A stretch of 64,000 bases of DNA from Pegea sp. RAD2-039. Taxonomy: Eukaryota > Chordata > Thaliacea > Salpida > Salpidae. Below, one piece after another: positions 52,185 to 64,000 of this stretch. The position numbers and the translations under genes were made by a program. Below the pieces are notes generated by a model, which was not told where the DNA came from, did not search any database, and worked only from the letters and a program-made list of their open reading frames with translations. Within the stretch, counting starts at the first letter, position 1. Each line of letters begins with the position of its first letter. The stretch is from contig JAQGEQ010000177.1 in the NCBI GenBank assembly GCA_034620365.1, positions 744,001 through 808,000 on the forward strand, in the 5' to 3' direction.

Positions 52185-55100
52185 CTGAAAATAAAGTTTA
52201 TCGTATAAACTTGTATATTTTAACTTTCTTAATCTTTATTAAAAGCACTTTCCACAATCAAATAGTAAACAAATATATAATTCTTATTACTATATCTAGA
52301 TTAAGCATGTCGTAATTGTAACTTTATTTGGTTTTAGTCGGCTATTTATTTACTACAAATACATGAAACTATAAATAATTTTAATAATTCAACAGCTCAT
52401 TAACTGAAGGATAACAGATTATTTATAAATTTGTTGATGATACAAAACACTTACTTTATTTGGAACTTTGTTTATATATCTTCATGTATAACTTTTGTTG
52501 TCAAAATTCTTTGATAAAATGTTCGAGACTTTGTGCTGAGTGGTTTTTGTTATCTCATTTAGGTTACAGTTAAAGTTCTAATCAAAACAATAAACAAAAA
52601 AGTTTGTTAGATTATTGATAAGTTAAATAACATAATAAAAGTTTTAAAGAATGAAACTTTACATGACGTTTAAGTTTTAGTTTTATTAAATCTTTATAAA
52701 TTTTGCTGAAACTGTATCAATCTTAATAGCTCAACTTTTTAAACTAACAGAATCTTTAATAACATTTTAGTACATTGAAAACTTAAAACAACCTTTTAAA
52801 GCATAGATTTTAAAAGAGGTATTTATTTGCTTTAGGTAAAGAACAAAAGTTGAAACAAGTTAATAAAGAAGACCGCTAAGTCACAAGAAAGCATAAAGCA
52901 ATAGTTCATTTATTGAAGTTCCAACATAATTCTTTTATAAGTAGTTCAACTTTATAGGGACAAATATTACCATATGGAAATAACCATAATTCATTCGTTT
53001 TATTACATAACTGGGCGTTTTACAAAGCAATTAACTAAAAAAAAACGTTTAATTCCAAACTGTAGAAACTAAAGACGTGAAAGTTTAAGTAGAATTCTAT
53101 TTTGCTTTATTTTCAAGTATAACATTTTGTGCGAAACATTTTTGGCTTATTTGATTATTTGTTACAAAACGATTAAAGTAGAAATCAATTGATTGAATTT
53201 GTTGAAGTAGAACTTGAGCGAAAAAGTTTTCAACAGCAAACTTTTATACATACAAGTTTTATAAAAGTAAAATATTTTATATACAGTATCATACTCGAAT
53301 AAATATATCATTTTGAACGAATTTGATATCAATAGAAAAAAGTTTGCAAAAACCAATAGTAAGTTCTTATTTAACTTTAATAAAAAACAAAATCTCATAT
53401 ATATATCAAAATAAAAAATCCTATTATACTTCAGAAATAAGTTAATGCTGAATTTAATCAAATATATGATACCGTCGCTTGTAACAAACATAATAGCTTT
53501 TTATTATTAGTTTAAGCTTAAAGTTCATATAAAAACTTTGCTAAAAGACCTTTGTTGTATGTTTACTGAGACAAATTTGTTTTCAAAATCATTTGATTGT
53601 CTCTTGATCTTGAACATATCTGAAATTTGTTCAGATGTTACAGTCGACTCAAAAGTATGTATGATTAAACTGTTTGCGGAATATCTGTATTTACTTATCA
53701 AATGTTGACCTGACTATTGACTTATTTTATCAGTCTTGATGAAAAGGCTCACAAAATATTTTAAAAGTAATCAATCACAATATTACTGTTTTATCAAAAC
53801 TTCTAAAAACTTTCCAGAATGTTATAAACTTTAAGTTTTCTTAAAAGACTGTATACAGATGAAGATATATACAAATTTGATCTATACAGCTTGTATATTT
53901 TTCAAAGATACCTTTATAAAACTTTTTAAAAAGTGTAATTAAGTCAAAGTGTTTATTGATTAAACAGTTTATAAACAATTTTTCTGATTTGATATATCTT
54001 ATTAATACTTTTTGTAGATATAATTAAAACTAACCGATTTACATTCTTGATTTGATATTGAAAGTCTATAAGAAGGTTAAAAACTCCCATATACTTAATT
54101 ATTACATAATTTTATAAGTCGATTTATAACTAGATCTAAAAATTAATTCATTCAAAAAGTAGAAAAAAAAACATTTTTCTGTCGATAAAATAATCAAATA
54201 ATAAATCAAATTGCCATAATTTATTTCTAATGAAAACTATTTTATCTTAACTTTTTTTACAGGTTATTTGTGAATGGCTAAATAGCCGTAGAAACTTAAA
54301 GAATTAACAAAGACCAATATTAAATGCTTGTAAGATAAAGTAAATATAAGTTTAAACATTCATAGAATTAAAATACATTTACATAAGAGCACTTTATGAA
54401 ATGAATTTTGATAAAATTTGATAATCAATTCTTTTTCTAGAAAATCTTTAACTTTTTTGTCTTTTATTGTATTGAGTTTCTTTTTTACTTGTTAATATTC
54501 AAAAATTGTTTCACTTATTAGCTCACATAATATATTTCTCGATAATATATTGCTACTTAAATTTGACTTCTGAAAAGTAAATTTTAAACATCTTGAAACA
54601 CTAATTTAACAATTGACAAACCAAAATAATCTAACTTACTTAATTTGTGTTACTATCTCACTCACCAAATAATATAAAATGATATAACTTTATAAAGAAG
54701 ATTTGTATACTTAAGCTTAAAATTGAATCCTTGTGTCAACTATTAAAACATCTAATGAAGATTATATCAACACATATAAAAAGGAGCTAACCGATTATAT
54801 GCCTAGTAACCAAGCAACAAACATATTACAAAAAGCTTCTCTAACCTTATTTTAACTTGCGGTAAAATTCTTAAAGGTTCAATAACCAATTGAATCTCTA
54901 ATGATAACATTAGACAAAAGGTATCTATATTCTCTATCTTGTTTGTTGTCACCACTTTATCAAAATCTAACTTTGTTGTAACAGACAATAAAAGTTCAAA
55001 AACTAAAACTCACTTTCTAGGCCTCACCCAAAAGTAATCAAAATTTAATCTTTATGATTAAGCACATACAACAAACTGGAAAATTAAGCATTGAAGTTAA

Positions 55101-55394
55101 ACAATCATAATTTGACCAAACATATAGAACAACAAGATGTTTAAGGCTCAACTCATGTTCAAAATCAAAACCAAAATTGTTGTTAAATATTTGCTGAATA
55201 TTTATTATTTGTTTTATTTAATAAAACCAGTGGTTGCCCACAAAGTTTTGAAAAGAAAATCTTAGAAAATATTCATTTGTTGGCATAAAATAACAAACAA
55301 ATTCGAGAAAGATAACAAACTTTAGTTTCGAGTAGTAGAAAATCATTTTATATCCAACCAAATTAGGTTAGTTGTTTTTGCGGATATAATTATT
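52185..55394. other. Spacer between micro-protein genes B and C
   Basis: AT-rich. The open frame at 53162-53491 (-) is low-complexity Phe/Leu/Ile/Tyr and is not accepted as a gene. Nothing else supported. Confidence 0.5.
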
Positions 55395-55610
55395 CTAATC
55401 ACATGGATTTTTTGCAGATACCATGTTTCGAGACCAATCCAATATAAAATGTTGTCCTTTTTGTAGAAAGTTCAGTACTTCAGTGAAGCCACGGCAACAG
55501 GCGGTACAAGGTGCAAGAAGTACCCAAAGAATTGCACACAATAGACTAATAGGGAAAGCAATGCAGAGAACTGCAAGGAACCAAAATATTGCCCACACAA
55601 AATTAGCCAT
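55395..55610 (-). CDS. Hydrophobic Cys-containing micro-protein, paralogue C (71 aa)
   Basis: Shares the family plan: VWAIFWFLAVLCIAFPIS, then APCTACCRGF, then FLQKGQHFILDWSRNMV and terminal NPCD. The Cys cluster keeps ACC but loses the following GC, which becomes GF, and an extra Cys appears in the hydrophobic stretch and before TACC. The acceptor CAACAG lies 7 nt before the ATG. It is more distant from A and B than they are from each other. Confidence 0.78.
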   Translation of the reverse strand: MANFVWAIFWFLAVLCIAFPISLLCAILWVLLAPCTACCRGFTEVLNFLQKGQHFILDWSRNMVSAKNPCD

Positions 55611-55619
55611 TCTGTGTCT

Positions 55620-58600
55620 GTTGTTGAAAAATAAAGTTCGATTAATAGAAGGAAGAATTTAAAACTAATTAAATAAAATTAAAATAATTGTTAGTTAATT
55701 AACTTTACAGACTTAGTTATAGTTGTTTATTTGACATATCACTGAATCAATATATATTACAATCAAGTTTTCTAAGTAATCACAAGTATAAAAAAGCAAT
55801 CTAAAATCTTGTTCTTAAATGTTTCAAAGTTTTCAACAAGTAAACACAACAAATTTTATATAGTTAAATAACTGTTATATCTATTAAATAAATCTAATCA
55901 AAATTAGATTTTTATTGTAACCACTTCTCAAAGAAAAATTCTTTAAAAATTAATTTTGATTTAAGTAATCAAACACAAAACATTTTTCTTTTATTTTTTT
56001 AATTATATAATGTTATAACAACAAGTTGTTGTTGTTAAAACGATTAAAAATATTTTAAAGAAAAAAATTATCTCAAAATATTTTGTAAGAATATTATAAA
56101 TTTCTGCTGTATCATTCATACAACCCACAGTTATAAGTTAATCTATATTTACAGTAAGCTGCATCATTAAAAGCCTGAATTATACAACAATTTAAAAAAA
56201 GCACGAAATAGACAAATTAAGTAATAAGCTCCTAAAAATGAATAATATACATTTTATCAAGAAATAAAACTATATTATTTGCTGCAAATTAACTTTTAAA
56301 ATCAACAATAAATAGTTTCAAATCAACTTCAGGCTGTAATAAACACTTTTTAGAAAATAATAATAAATTTATATAAAAAAGTTCATTTGTAAAAGGTTTC
56401 AAAATAATTTATAGTGAATTGATTTTAACTTAGCCGAATTATTCAGTTTTACTAATTTAAAATTCTTATTTCTAATTTGGAAACCTTAAACCAAAGAAAC
56501 TTACAACATTTTAAATTGTTATGTTTTGAATTGAAAAAGTAAATAAGATAACATGCAGCAATTGTTACATCATTATTATCAGTTCGATGAAAAACTGATT
56601 TAATATCAATAATTAGAAGTATTATTATACATTTTTTATAATTCTGATTTAGTTTTCTCAAAGATAAATCAAAGTATTTAAATCATACAAAATATTCCTG
56701 TTTCTAATTACAGATTAATTATGGTAGAAATAATGACATCATATTTACTAAAACTAAAAACAGTAAATAACTTTTGATAAATAAGCTATAAAAACAAAGT
56801 TTTTATATTTCATAACCTTAATATTGTGATGTAATCGAATAAAAATAACATAAAATTAGATAAATAAAAAATTATCTTTTAATTTAAAAGTCTCAACCAA
56901 ATATATGAAATTTAGAAAATATTTGTAGTTTATTTAATGGTAAAACACAATGAAAAAATTATATCACAAAGTAAATAAAGAATAAACTAATTTAATTTTC
57001 TAACTAATATTTCCCGAAAACTATTATATTCAGATAATGTAATTTGTATTTCACAAATCTATGAAACTACAGACATTCAAAAAAATAATCAGAGAAAGAA
57101 CCAATTTATGAAATCTGAACCATTAAAAAAGCTAAATATAAAGTTCAAAGTTTATACAAGATTAAAAAATAATAAACAATTCATTAGATGAGTTAAAATA
57201 AAACAATATTTTCTCTAATATTTCCATAGAGCTGAAATATCAATAATATTAAAAATAGAAAACTTTTCTAAAATCAAAATATAGTTTTATCAAACTACAA
57301 AAATTTAACAGATTAGTTATGAGATTAAATTGAATATTATAGAAAAGTTGTTTATGTTTATATAGACAACGCCCATGAATTTTTAATTTTTTTACAGCTT
57401 AATATAAAAAATAAGTTTTGTGATTTAAAATATTTATTTAGTTATGACGTTAGTGTTTTTTAGTTACAAAAGTATTGGAATTAAAAAGTTAAGGGTAAAA
57501 CTGAAATCTTTTTTATTATTCTAAAAGAATATACAGCAATAAAAAATATGAATAGAAAACTGATTTGTGAAATCTACAAATTATAACTAAGAAGTGATTT
57601 ACTGATTAACAAAAATAACTTTTTTTTGTCAAGTTACTGAAGCATAAAAGTTGTTTTATATGAGAAATTTTTTATCAGCTAAAATAATTAAAATACTTTA
57701 TCTATGACTTCTTTCATTGATACAATCACTAACTTCAATTCAAATATGCCAAAGTACATTATTTTAAATTATTATGCTGTACTGAATTAAAACTAATTAA
57801 AAGCATAAAAAACCATTATCACCAATTACAGTAACAACATTTACTGGTCTACTTAAAGGCTTTTGCATTTTACTAAAAAATTCAAGTAGTTTTTAGTCTT
57901 CATTTTTTTCTGTCTGTAAGCTGATATATGATGACTGTCAAAATACTTCCTTAAATTTTCAGTTTATAAACTGTTAACAGCTTATCAGTAGCTGTAAGTT
58001 TATTTTTATTGCCAATTTCAGGTAAAAGGAATTAAACATTTCTATTGCTGTTACTGTTAAGGAGAAAGTCGTTTCTGTCAAAGATGACATATTCAGTAAA
58101 AATAGAAATTTGTCAACTCCAAATAAATCATTTTCCAGATTAAAAACCTGTATTTTGTGTAATTAAAAGACAAAAATTAAATAATACTTGAAATAATGTA
58201 GTAACAATGAATTGGTAAATGAAAACATCATAAGTTTTTTTCAGCTCCATATGACGTCATCAGTATACTTATTTTCTCCTAAAGTCAAGTTTTAGACTAA
58301 ATGAATAATCAATTGTAAAAACTTAAGGTCCAAAAATTTGAGTTATACAAATTTCATTACCTTGTAATTATCATGTAGAAGTTACTTTGGTTTTTACAAA
58401 TGATAATCATTTGGTTCTTAATCTTACCTTTCTACTTATCACACTGTAATTTCATAAACTTACAAAAACTATTAATCATCTCTCACAGAAAACATTTTTA
58501 AGTCAATTTCTTGATTTATCAGTACTAGTCTAGTAGATTAAATATATCTTTTTATCTAATTAAATAACTTGGTATATTTTTATCTTTCATTAAAATTTTG

Positions 58601-61600
58601 TTTAAATTAAATTATACAAAGTATAAGCCTTCAATTGTTCTCGTAATTATAAAATATTTACAAACAGAAACACTCTTTAAGGAAAGAAACTTGTTTACTA
58701 TGTCTATTTTACCTAATAGCTAGTACAATTCAAAAGCTAAAACATAAATTTGAATGAAAGCTTTTTTAACTACATTAAGATCATACTCTAATTATACAAA
58801 TTTTAAAACACTACATTTTGAAAAATTAATTTTTTAAATTAAAACCTGTTAATAAATACATTACACAACGTTAAAGGCATTCATTGAATGTGAAAATGAT
58901 TTCAAACAAGTGAAGTTATTGAAATATCATTTATAATGTCACGTATTTAGTATCAGTTTCTACAAAAACCCGGAAATGAGATATCATCCTCTAGATATAA
59001 CTGTCACGGCTCAGTGATTATCAGTCAATAGATTTCGTGCATGACGTATGAGTTTTTGCTTACAAAAATATATGTTAAGAAGATTTAAGCTTTTTTTTTT
59101 GAGTATTTTTGACTCTATATGTCTGTAACATTGGATAAACTTCTTTTCAAACTTTATTAAAAAATCTTTCTGAAATAAAAATAAAATTAGCTTTAGATAT
59201 TTCTGCTTTAAAGCTAATCTATACGTTGAAATTCAATATATAAACTACAGTGGAATAAACCTACTTTGGTTGATTAAGTACTTGAACCTTCAACAATTTC
59301 TTATTTAATAAAACTTGTGTATTAGGTACCTTTTGATACGATAAACAAATTTGGTTAAATTCTTTTACATGCTAGAAACTAAAGTTGCAAACTTTTTTTT
59401 TAAAGTTTTGTTAATTTAGCTGTTCTATGTTTACATCTACATTTTTATCAAATGCCTTAAATGCAATCTGCATTCGTTTCAACTTTCTTAGTTGCAAGCT
59501 TGACTGCAATTTGAAAAACAAACTAAAAATGATATTCATCTTGATAATGATATATATTATTCATATTCAGTTATTATAAGATAAAAACTAGTTTACAAAA
59601 ACTTTAGAAATTAGAAAATATTTTATGCCTAAAAACTTATATTGGTCGAAATATTTGTGTTTTGTTTACAATTTTAATGAGTCTTTAGTGACAAGATATT
59701 TTTATGTACAATAAATTATCTGTTAAAACATCTGAAATATTTTTATGTTAATCATTGCAAACACGAATCCACTGATCCAAGTATTTGTGTAATTACATAC
59801 TCAAAAATATCAAAATGTAACGAATCTCAGAGACATGTTTATCATCACTTCTTAATCATTCAAACTATCAAATGGAAAATAAGACCCTAATTTTTTTCTA
59901 ATGAACTTTGCAGGACGAAACAGTAACCAAAAGGTAATTGATGGAGCTTTCTTTCTACCTGCGTAATAAATTTTGATTGTGTCTTGTTAGATTTGATGAT
60001 TGCTGAAACGGTCCAGTTAAATAGGACAGTGAACTCGAGCTTTTCCTACCAGGGTTTGTGAGACGCATCTAATTTCTTCTCCAATCAAAAATTTAGCTGC
60101 TTGCTTCTCCAAAAGCAACTAATGGGAAGGACGCTGTTTACTTATAGTTTGGAAATATTCTTCGGCATTCGATAGGTGGAATTATATAGCGTATGACAAG
60201 GTTGGATGTGGAAAGCACAACAGATTAAATCAATCTACTTGGCCACTAGATCTACTTCGTCACCTTTATATTAAACCGTCAATTAAACTAGCTGAAATGT
60301 TTATTTTTATAAAAATTTTATAACTAGTTTATATGTTTTCTGCATTCAGTACAACATTTGTATTTTAAATTGAAACCATCTTATGAAAGCTTCATTTGAT
60401 TTTTCTCTAATATTTTACTCCTTTAACATTCTTCATCCAGAAGTTAAAAGTGATGTATGAACTGATATTTATGAGGCAAGCGTTTACTTAAATATTTCTA
60501 TGGTGATGTCTCTAGGTGAAGCCTGTAGTCTACAAATCAAAGTTATTAACAGCTTTTTAGACGAACACAAATCAAGTGACAGAAAGTTTAATTTGTTTAT
60601 ATTTTAATAATTTGTTTTATTTCACACTTCTATTATAAAAACATTTTCTTCAGGTTGATTGTGAGTCTTAAGATTTTTAGTGCTTAGAAATCTACTCTAG
60701 AAATGTCCCTTTGAAATGTTTTCTTCTCGTTCTTCTGCAGAATTGTATTCTTTCAGAAATAAACGACTTTTAAATAACTTCAGTTATCGTAAAATATATT
60801 CAAATAATTTTAATTCAACCAAGCAGTTGTTTTAGAGGCTTAAACATTCTTCAATTTTAACCTATTTCTCGCTCTGTTCAAATGAGTGTTACAAGTTCAA
60901 ATTCTTTTTGCTCAGTCCTTTATTCAGCAGCAACATTTCACAAGAGTGTCAATTAGCAAACTTAAGAAGTCTTTTACTTATCAGAAAAATTTAAGAGTTG
61001 TCACGACTTCACTCCAACAATGAAATGACTAAGCTACCTAAACTTCCATTCCAGTTCCTGTCAAAATATTTCAACATGAATTTAGAAGTTGTGTAGTTGT
61101 CATGACAAATAACCAACAATGATGTATTTGTTCAAACATTCAATAATCGAGATAAACGAATGGTAATAAACCCTTCGTTATTTTCAAACATGTTTGCTTA
61201 AACATTAGTACTTTGTCTTTTATGCTCTACAAATACATTTTGAGAAGAGCAATTGAAATTTTATTAAGAGAAAATGTCACGAAAAGCTGCTGAAGCGCGA
61301 TTGTTATTAGCAACTGAAATATTCGTGACTAGCTTCAAGTAAAATAAACTTTTCAGTTTGACATGGTTTTCTGCTTCAATTTTTTTAACATTTTGTAATA
61401 ATGTGTAAATACAACTTTTTATAGTTAGGAATTTTATCAGTATTTACTAAATATTTTACAACGCCTTTTTATTTAGTTTACTTCTTAAATTTACTTAACA
61501 TACTTCATATATTTTTAAACTTTAGGAATAATTCACATTCTTTATTGCAGTCGAGTATATCAAAGCTTTGAAGAGACTTAAACGTATATAATTCATCTTG

Positions 61601-62086
61601 AAAAATGGTAGATAAAAACTCAAAAAGTTGTTTGGCCTCTTCTGTGAGTATGAAGAAAATGTTTAATGGCTTACAACTCAGCTAATTATTTAGCTCAAAA
61701 CAAGAAGCTGTAAAGTACATAGCAGAAAGAATGTTTACCCAAACCACTAAAGTTTCAAGTGTTATGATAAAGCCTTATGAAAAATAATTTTGTTCTCGAT
61801 CTCGTTTTTACAATTTGTTTTATTAAATTAAATTTTTCGAAAACTATTTTCATCTGTCCCTTATTTCAATTTATTCCAAGTTAAGCTGACATAGACAAAG
61901 TTTCCAAATTTTTCTGTTTAACATTTTATTGATAAGTTTTCAAAAGGTTCACTGAAAATTTTCTGTCAAAATATATATCGGTGATATTACTATTTAAAAA
62001 TACTGTTGTTAAAATAAAATTGAAATATATACTAAATTTTTCATGCAGTCTTTAAAAAGATCAATCAAATGAATCTCGAAATCTTT
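55620..62086. other. Gene desert of about 6.5 kb
   Basis: No gene was supported on either strand. Most is extremely AT-rich. The block 59930-60270 is clearly less AT-rich and could be an old mobile-element or pseudogene fragment. Its longest frame is only about 37 codons and matches nothing known to me. Confidence 0.5.
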
Positions 62087-62302
62087 TTAACCGCCACAGC
62101 TTTTTCCTTCAACCATTCCTTCCGCGAAATAAATAGGAAGTTTTATTCCTTTTTCTAAGAACTCCACTAAACCTTTACATGGGTCTAAGCAAGCTGTAAA
62201 AGGCAAGCAAATGATATAAAAGGCAGCAATGAATCCAGCAACTGGCCACCCAACAATCAGTAGACCCAAAAGCCACAACACTGACCACCCATTACAGTTC
62301 AT
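62087..62302 (-). CDS. Hydrophobic Cys-containing micro-protein, paralogue D (71 aa)
   Basis: The most divergent of the four. It keeps Trp residues at the start (GWSVLWLLGLLIVGWP), the Pro in the hydrophobic stretch, LPFTAC, then DPCKG, then LVEFLEKGIKLPIYFAEGMV and a terminal Cys (SCGG). The KG and MV positions are shared by all four. The nearest acceptor-like site is GTTTTTTAG, 47 nt before the ATG. It lies 6.5 kb from paralogue C on the same strand, so it is an older duplicate. Function unknown. Confidence 0.78.
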   Translation of the reverse strand: MNCNGWSVLWLLGLLIVGWPVAGFIAAFYIICLPFTACLDPCKGLVEFLEKGIKLPIYFAEGMVEGKSCGG

Positions 62303-62349
62303 TTCAATTTTTCAACAAGTAAAATTTAGGATAAGAAATATATCAGTAT

Positions 62350-64000
62350 CTAAAAAACAAATAACTTTCTAAAGTTATAAAATCTTGTTAATTATATATT
62401 ATGAAAAGTAGTAGATCAAATATTAACAGAAAAGTAAATCTCATAAATCAAAGATTAAAACTGCTGACAATTAAAGTAAGCACTACAAAAGTAGACAAAA
62501 ATCTTTGGATTTACAAAACAACAGTTTTGTCTTTAGTAGTTACAGATACCATCAAGACTAATAATCACTGTATTGCCTAGAAAGTATCAAACAAATATTT
62601 TAATCAACTCTGTTTAGCAAGCTAATCTTACTCTGTTTTGAATGTACTTTGAACACTAATAAATTACTTCTTTCTTCTTCTATCGATGTAATCAAACTTA
62701 CTCAACCGTGAAAAGTAGTTTCAAACACCTACAGGTTTTTTCACTAGCGGGAAAGAGTGTGCAAGTTTGAAATTCAAAAATTGCACATCAATTTTGTTGA
62801 TGACGCATTTGAGGTATTTGATCAAAACTATTTTTGTTATGACAAGGTTGTCAAACTTTTACATTTTTCAAAATGAAGTTGATAATATAATTTGAATTAA
62901 TTTTTGAAATATTGTATTAATGTAAACTTTGGTTGATTGTAAAGTTTTGTTGCAAATATATATCTATATCTTTAAGTACTACAACTAAAGTTTGAATTTG
63001 AAACTCCTAATAACTACTGATAAAAGTTCACAGTAAATAAATAACTATTTGATAAATAAGCCTTAATACTAAAGTTATTTGAAAATAAAAAATATTGAAT
63101 AACAATTACAAAGTTACTCTTTCAAACACTTTACAGTAATATTGGATAAACAAAAAATACTTTGAATAAACCTATTTCATCGATGATAATGATTATTGCT
63201 CAATAAAACCACTAAAAATTATTAACTCATTTTTCAAAGGTTATAAGTATGATTTAGTTAACTATTAACAGACAACTGCAAGTGACAAATATGATAGACA
63301 AGCAAATTTTACAGAAACATAAAGATTTGTTTTAAGTAACTCATATATAAAAGCTTGTTTAAGTTGGTATCAAAATTTTTTATCAAATAATAAAGAAAAA
63401 TTTAAAAACCTTTTTAACTAACCTCAGAATATATACTCTTAATGCTATTTGAAGCAAATAGCTCTTTGTTTTACTAAAACTTTCAGATTATTAAGTATTT
63501 TTGTGATTTTACTGTAAACTATAATTTTTTTTTATCACTGCAAACAAATTATAAGTTTTAATCAGTTAATTCATGCTTATACTAGTTTTCACATCTCGTA
63601 AAAAAATTGAAATTAATTTTGCAAAATAAGAATTATGAAAATGTAAGCAACTTCTGCTAACTACATTAATAAATAAAACATGCCCAAGAAAACTCTAGTC
63701 TTTAGTCTCTAGATATTTTATTTTACTGTAAATAGAAACGTAAAGTAAATAAAGTCTTGTGCAAAGAACGTTGTCAGTTGAAAGTAAACAGTTCAAAACA
63801 AACTAATTTCTTATTGAGCTAATTTCAAAAATCTTTATGTCGTTAATTGTTCTTTTTAAGTTCCTAAAATGATATTAACAGTTTTTAATTTATTAACATT
63901 GACTTTCAGTTTACACAAGATCTTTTCAAAGGCAAGTATTTTATTTTATTAATCAGATTTTTTAAATTTGCTTTATTACGGGTCAATGAATGTAATCAAA
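62350..64000. other. Intergenic AT-rich DNA to the window end
   Basis: No gene, exon or RNA feature supported. It may contain the promoter and any first non-coding exon of micro-protein gene D. Confidence 0.5.

Noticed and set aside
53162-53491. 109-codon minus-strand frame
   Set aside because: Composition is Phe, Leu, Ile, Lys, Tyr and Asn only, as expected of random AT-rich DNA, with no motif or splice context.
58249-58260. Palindromic TGACGTCA (CRE-like) site
   Set aside because: A single 8-bp match in a gene desert with no nearby gene; chance cannot be excluded.

Overview
The window is AT-rich animal nuclear DNA. Its genes are metazoan: an activin receptor type II, an FGF-receptor-like tyrosine kinase, ribosomal protein L23, metaxin-2, JTB, CIMIP2/FAM166, a sulfiredoxin-like protein and DZANK1. 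Apart from the kinase, the recognised multi-exon genes carry spliceosomal introns, many only 43-60 nt long. The sequence alone does not fix the species. Short introns plus a very AT-rich genome would suit a flatworm or a similar AT-rich invertebrate, but this is only a guess.

Layout. 1-3850 is empty apart from one copy of an 82-nt repeat. 3934-7485 (+) is the activin type II receptor in 13 exons. 10796-12593 (+) is rpl23, with box C/D snoRNAs in introns 2 and 3. 13284-14947 (-) is mtx2, tail-to-tail with rpl23. 15062-15223 (+) is a doubtful micro-ORF. 17663-18049 (+) is an orphan 128-aa protein with a non-coding first exon. 20915-22825 (+) is jtb. 25382-27880 (-) is cimip2, a ciliary microtubule inner protein. 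30216-31601 (-) is a sulfiredoxin-like gene without the catalytic cysteine. 33300-35580 (-) is a decayed LINE retrotransposon. 36531-40922 (+) is dzank1. 43694-45784 (-) is an intronless FGFR-like receptor kinase. From 45.8 kb to the end the only supported genes are four paralogous 71-73 aa hydrophobic, cysteine-containing micro-proteins, all on the minus strand.

There is no operon-like logic. The genes are ordinary neighbours: two membrane receptor kinases, two cilium-related proteins (CIMIP2, DZANK1), a mitochondrial import/outer-membrane factor and a ribosomal protein. Gene models were spliced by eye. Each proposed exon joins in frame, and the resulting proteins match their families in length and motif order (RPL23 140 aa, MTX2 260, DZANK1 743, JTB 125, CIMIP2 298).

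Most notable observations: (1) the sulfiredoxin-like protein has changed at the catalytic Cys and at three ATP-contact positions while the rest of the fold is well conserved; (2) the two rpl23 intronic snoRNAs share one antisense element complementary to a conserved 28S rRNA segment; (3) the array of four micro-proteins; (4) nearly every gene has a splice-acceptor-like site just upstream of its start codon, which suggests leader trans-splicing or widespread 5' UTR introns; (5) the acceptor and 5' UTR of the activin receptor lie inside a duplicated 82-nt element.
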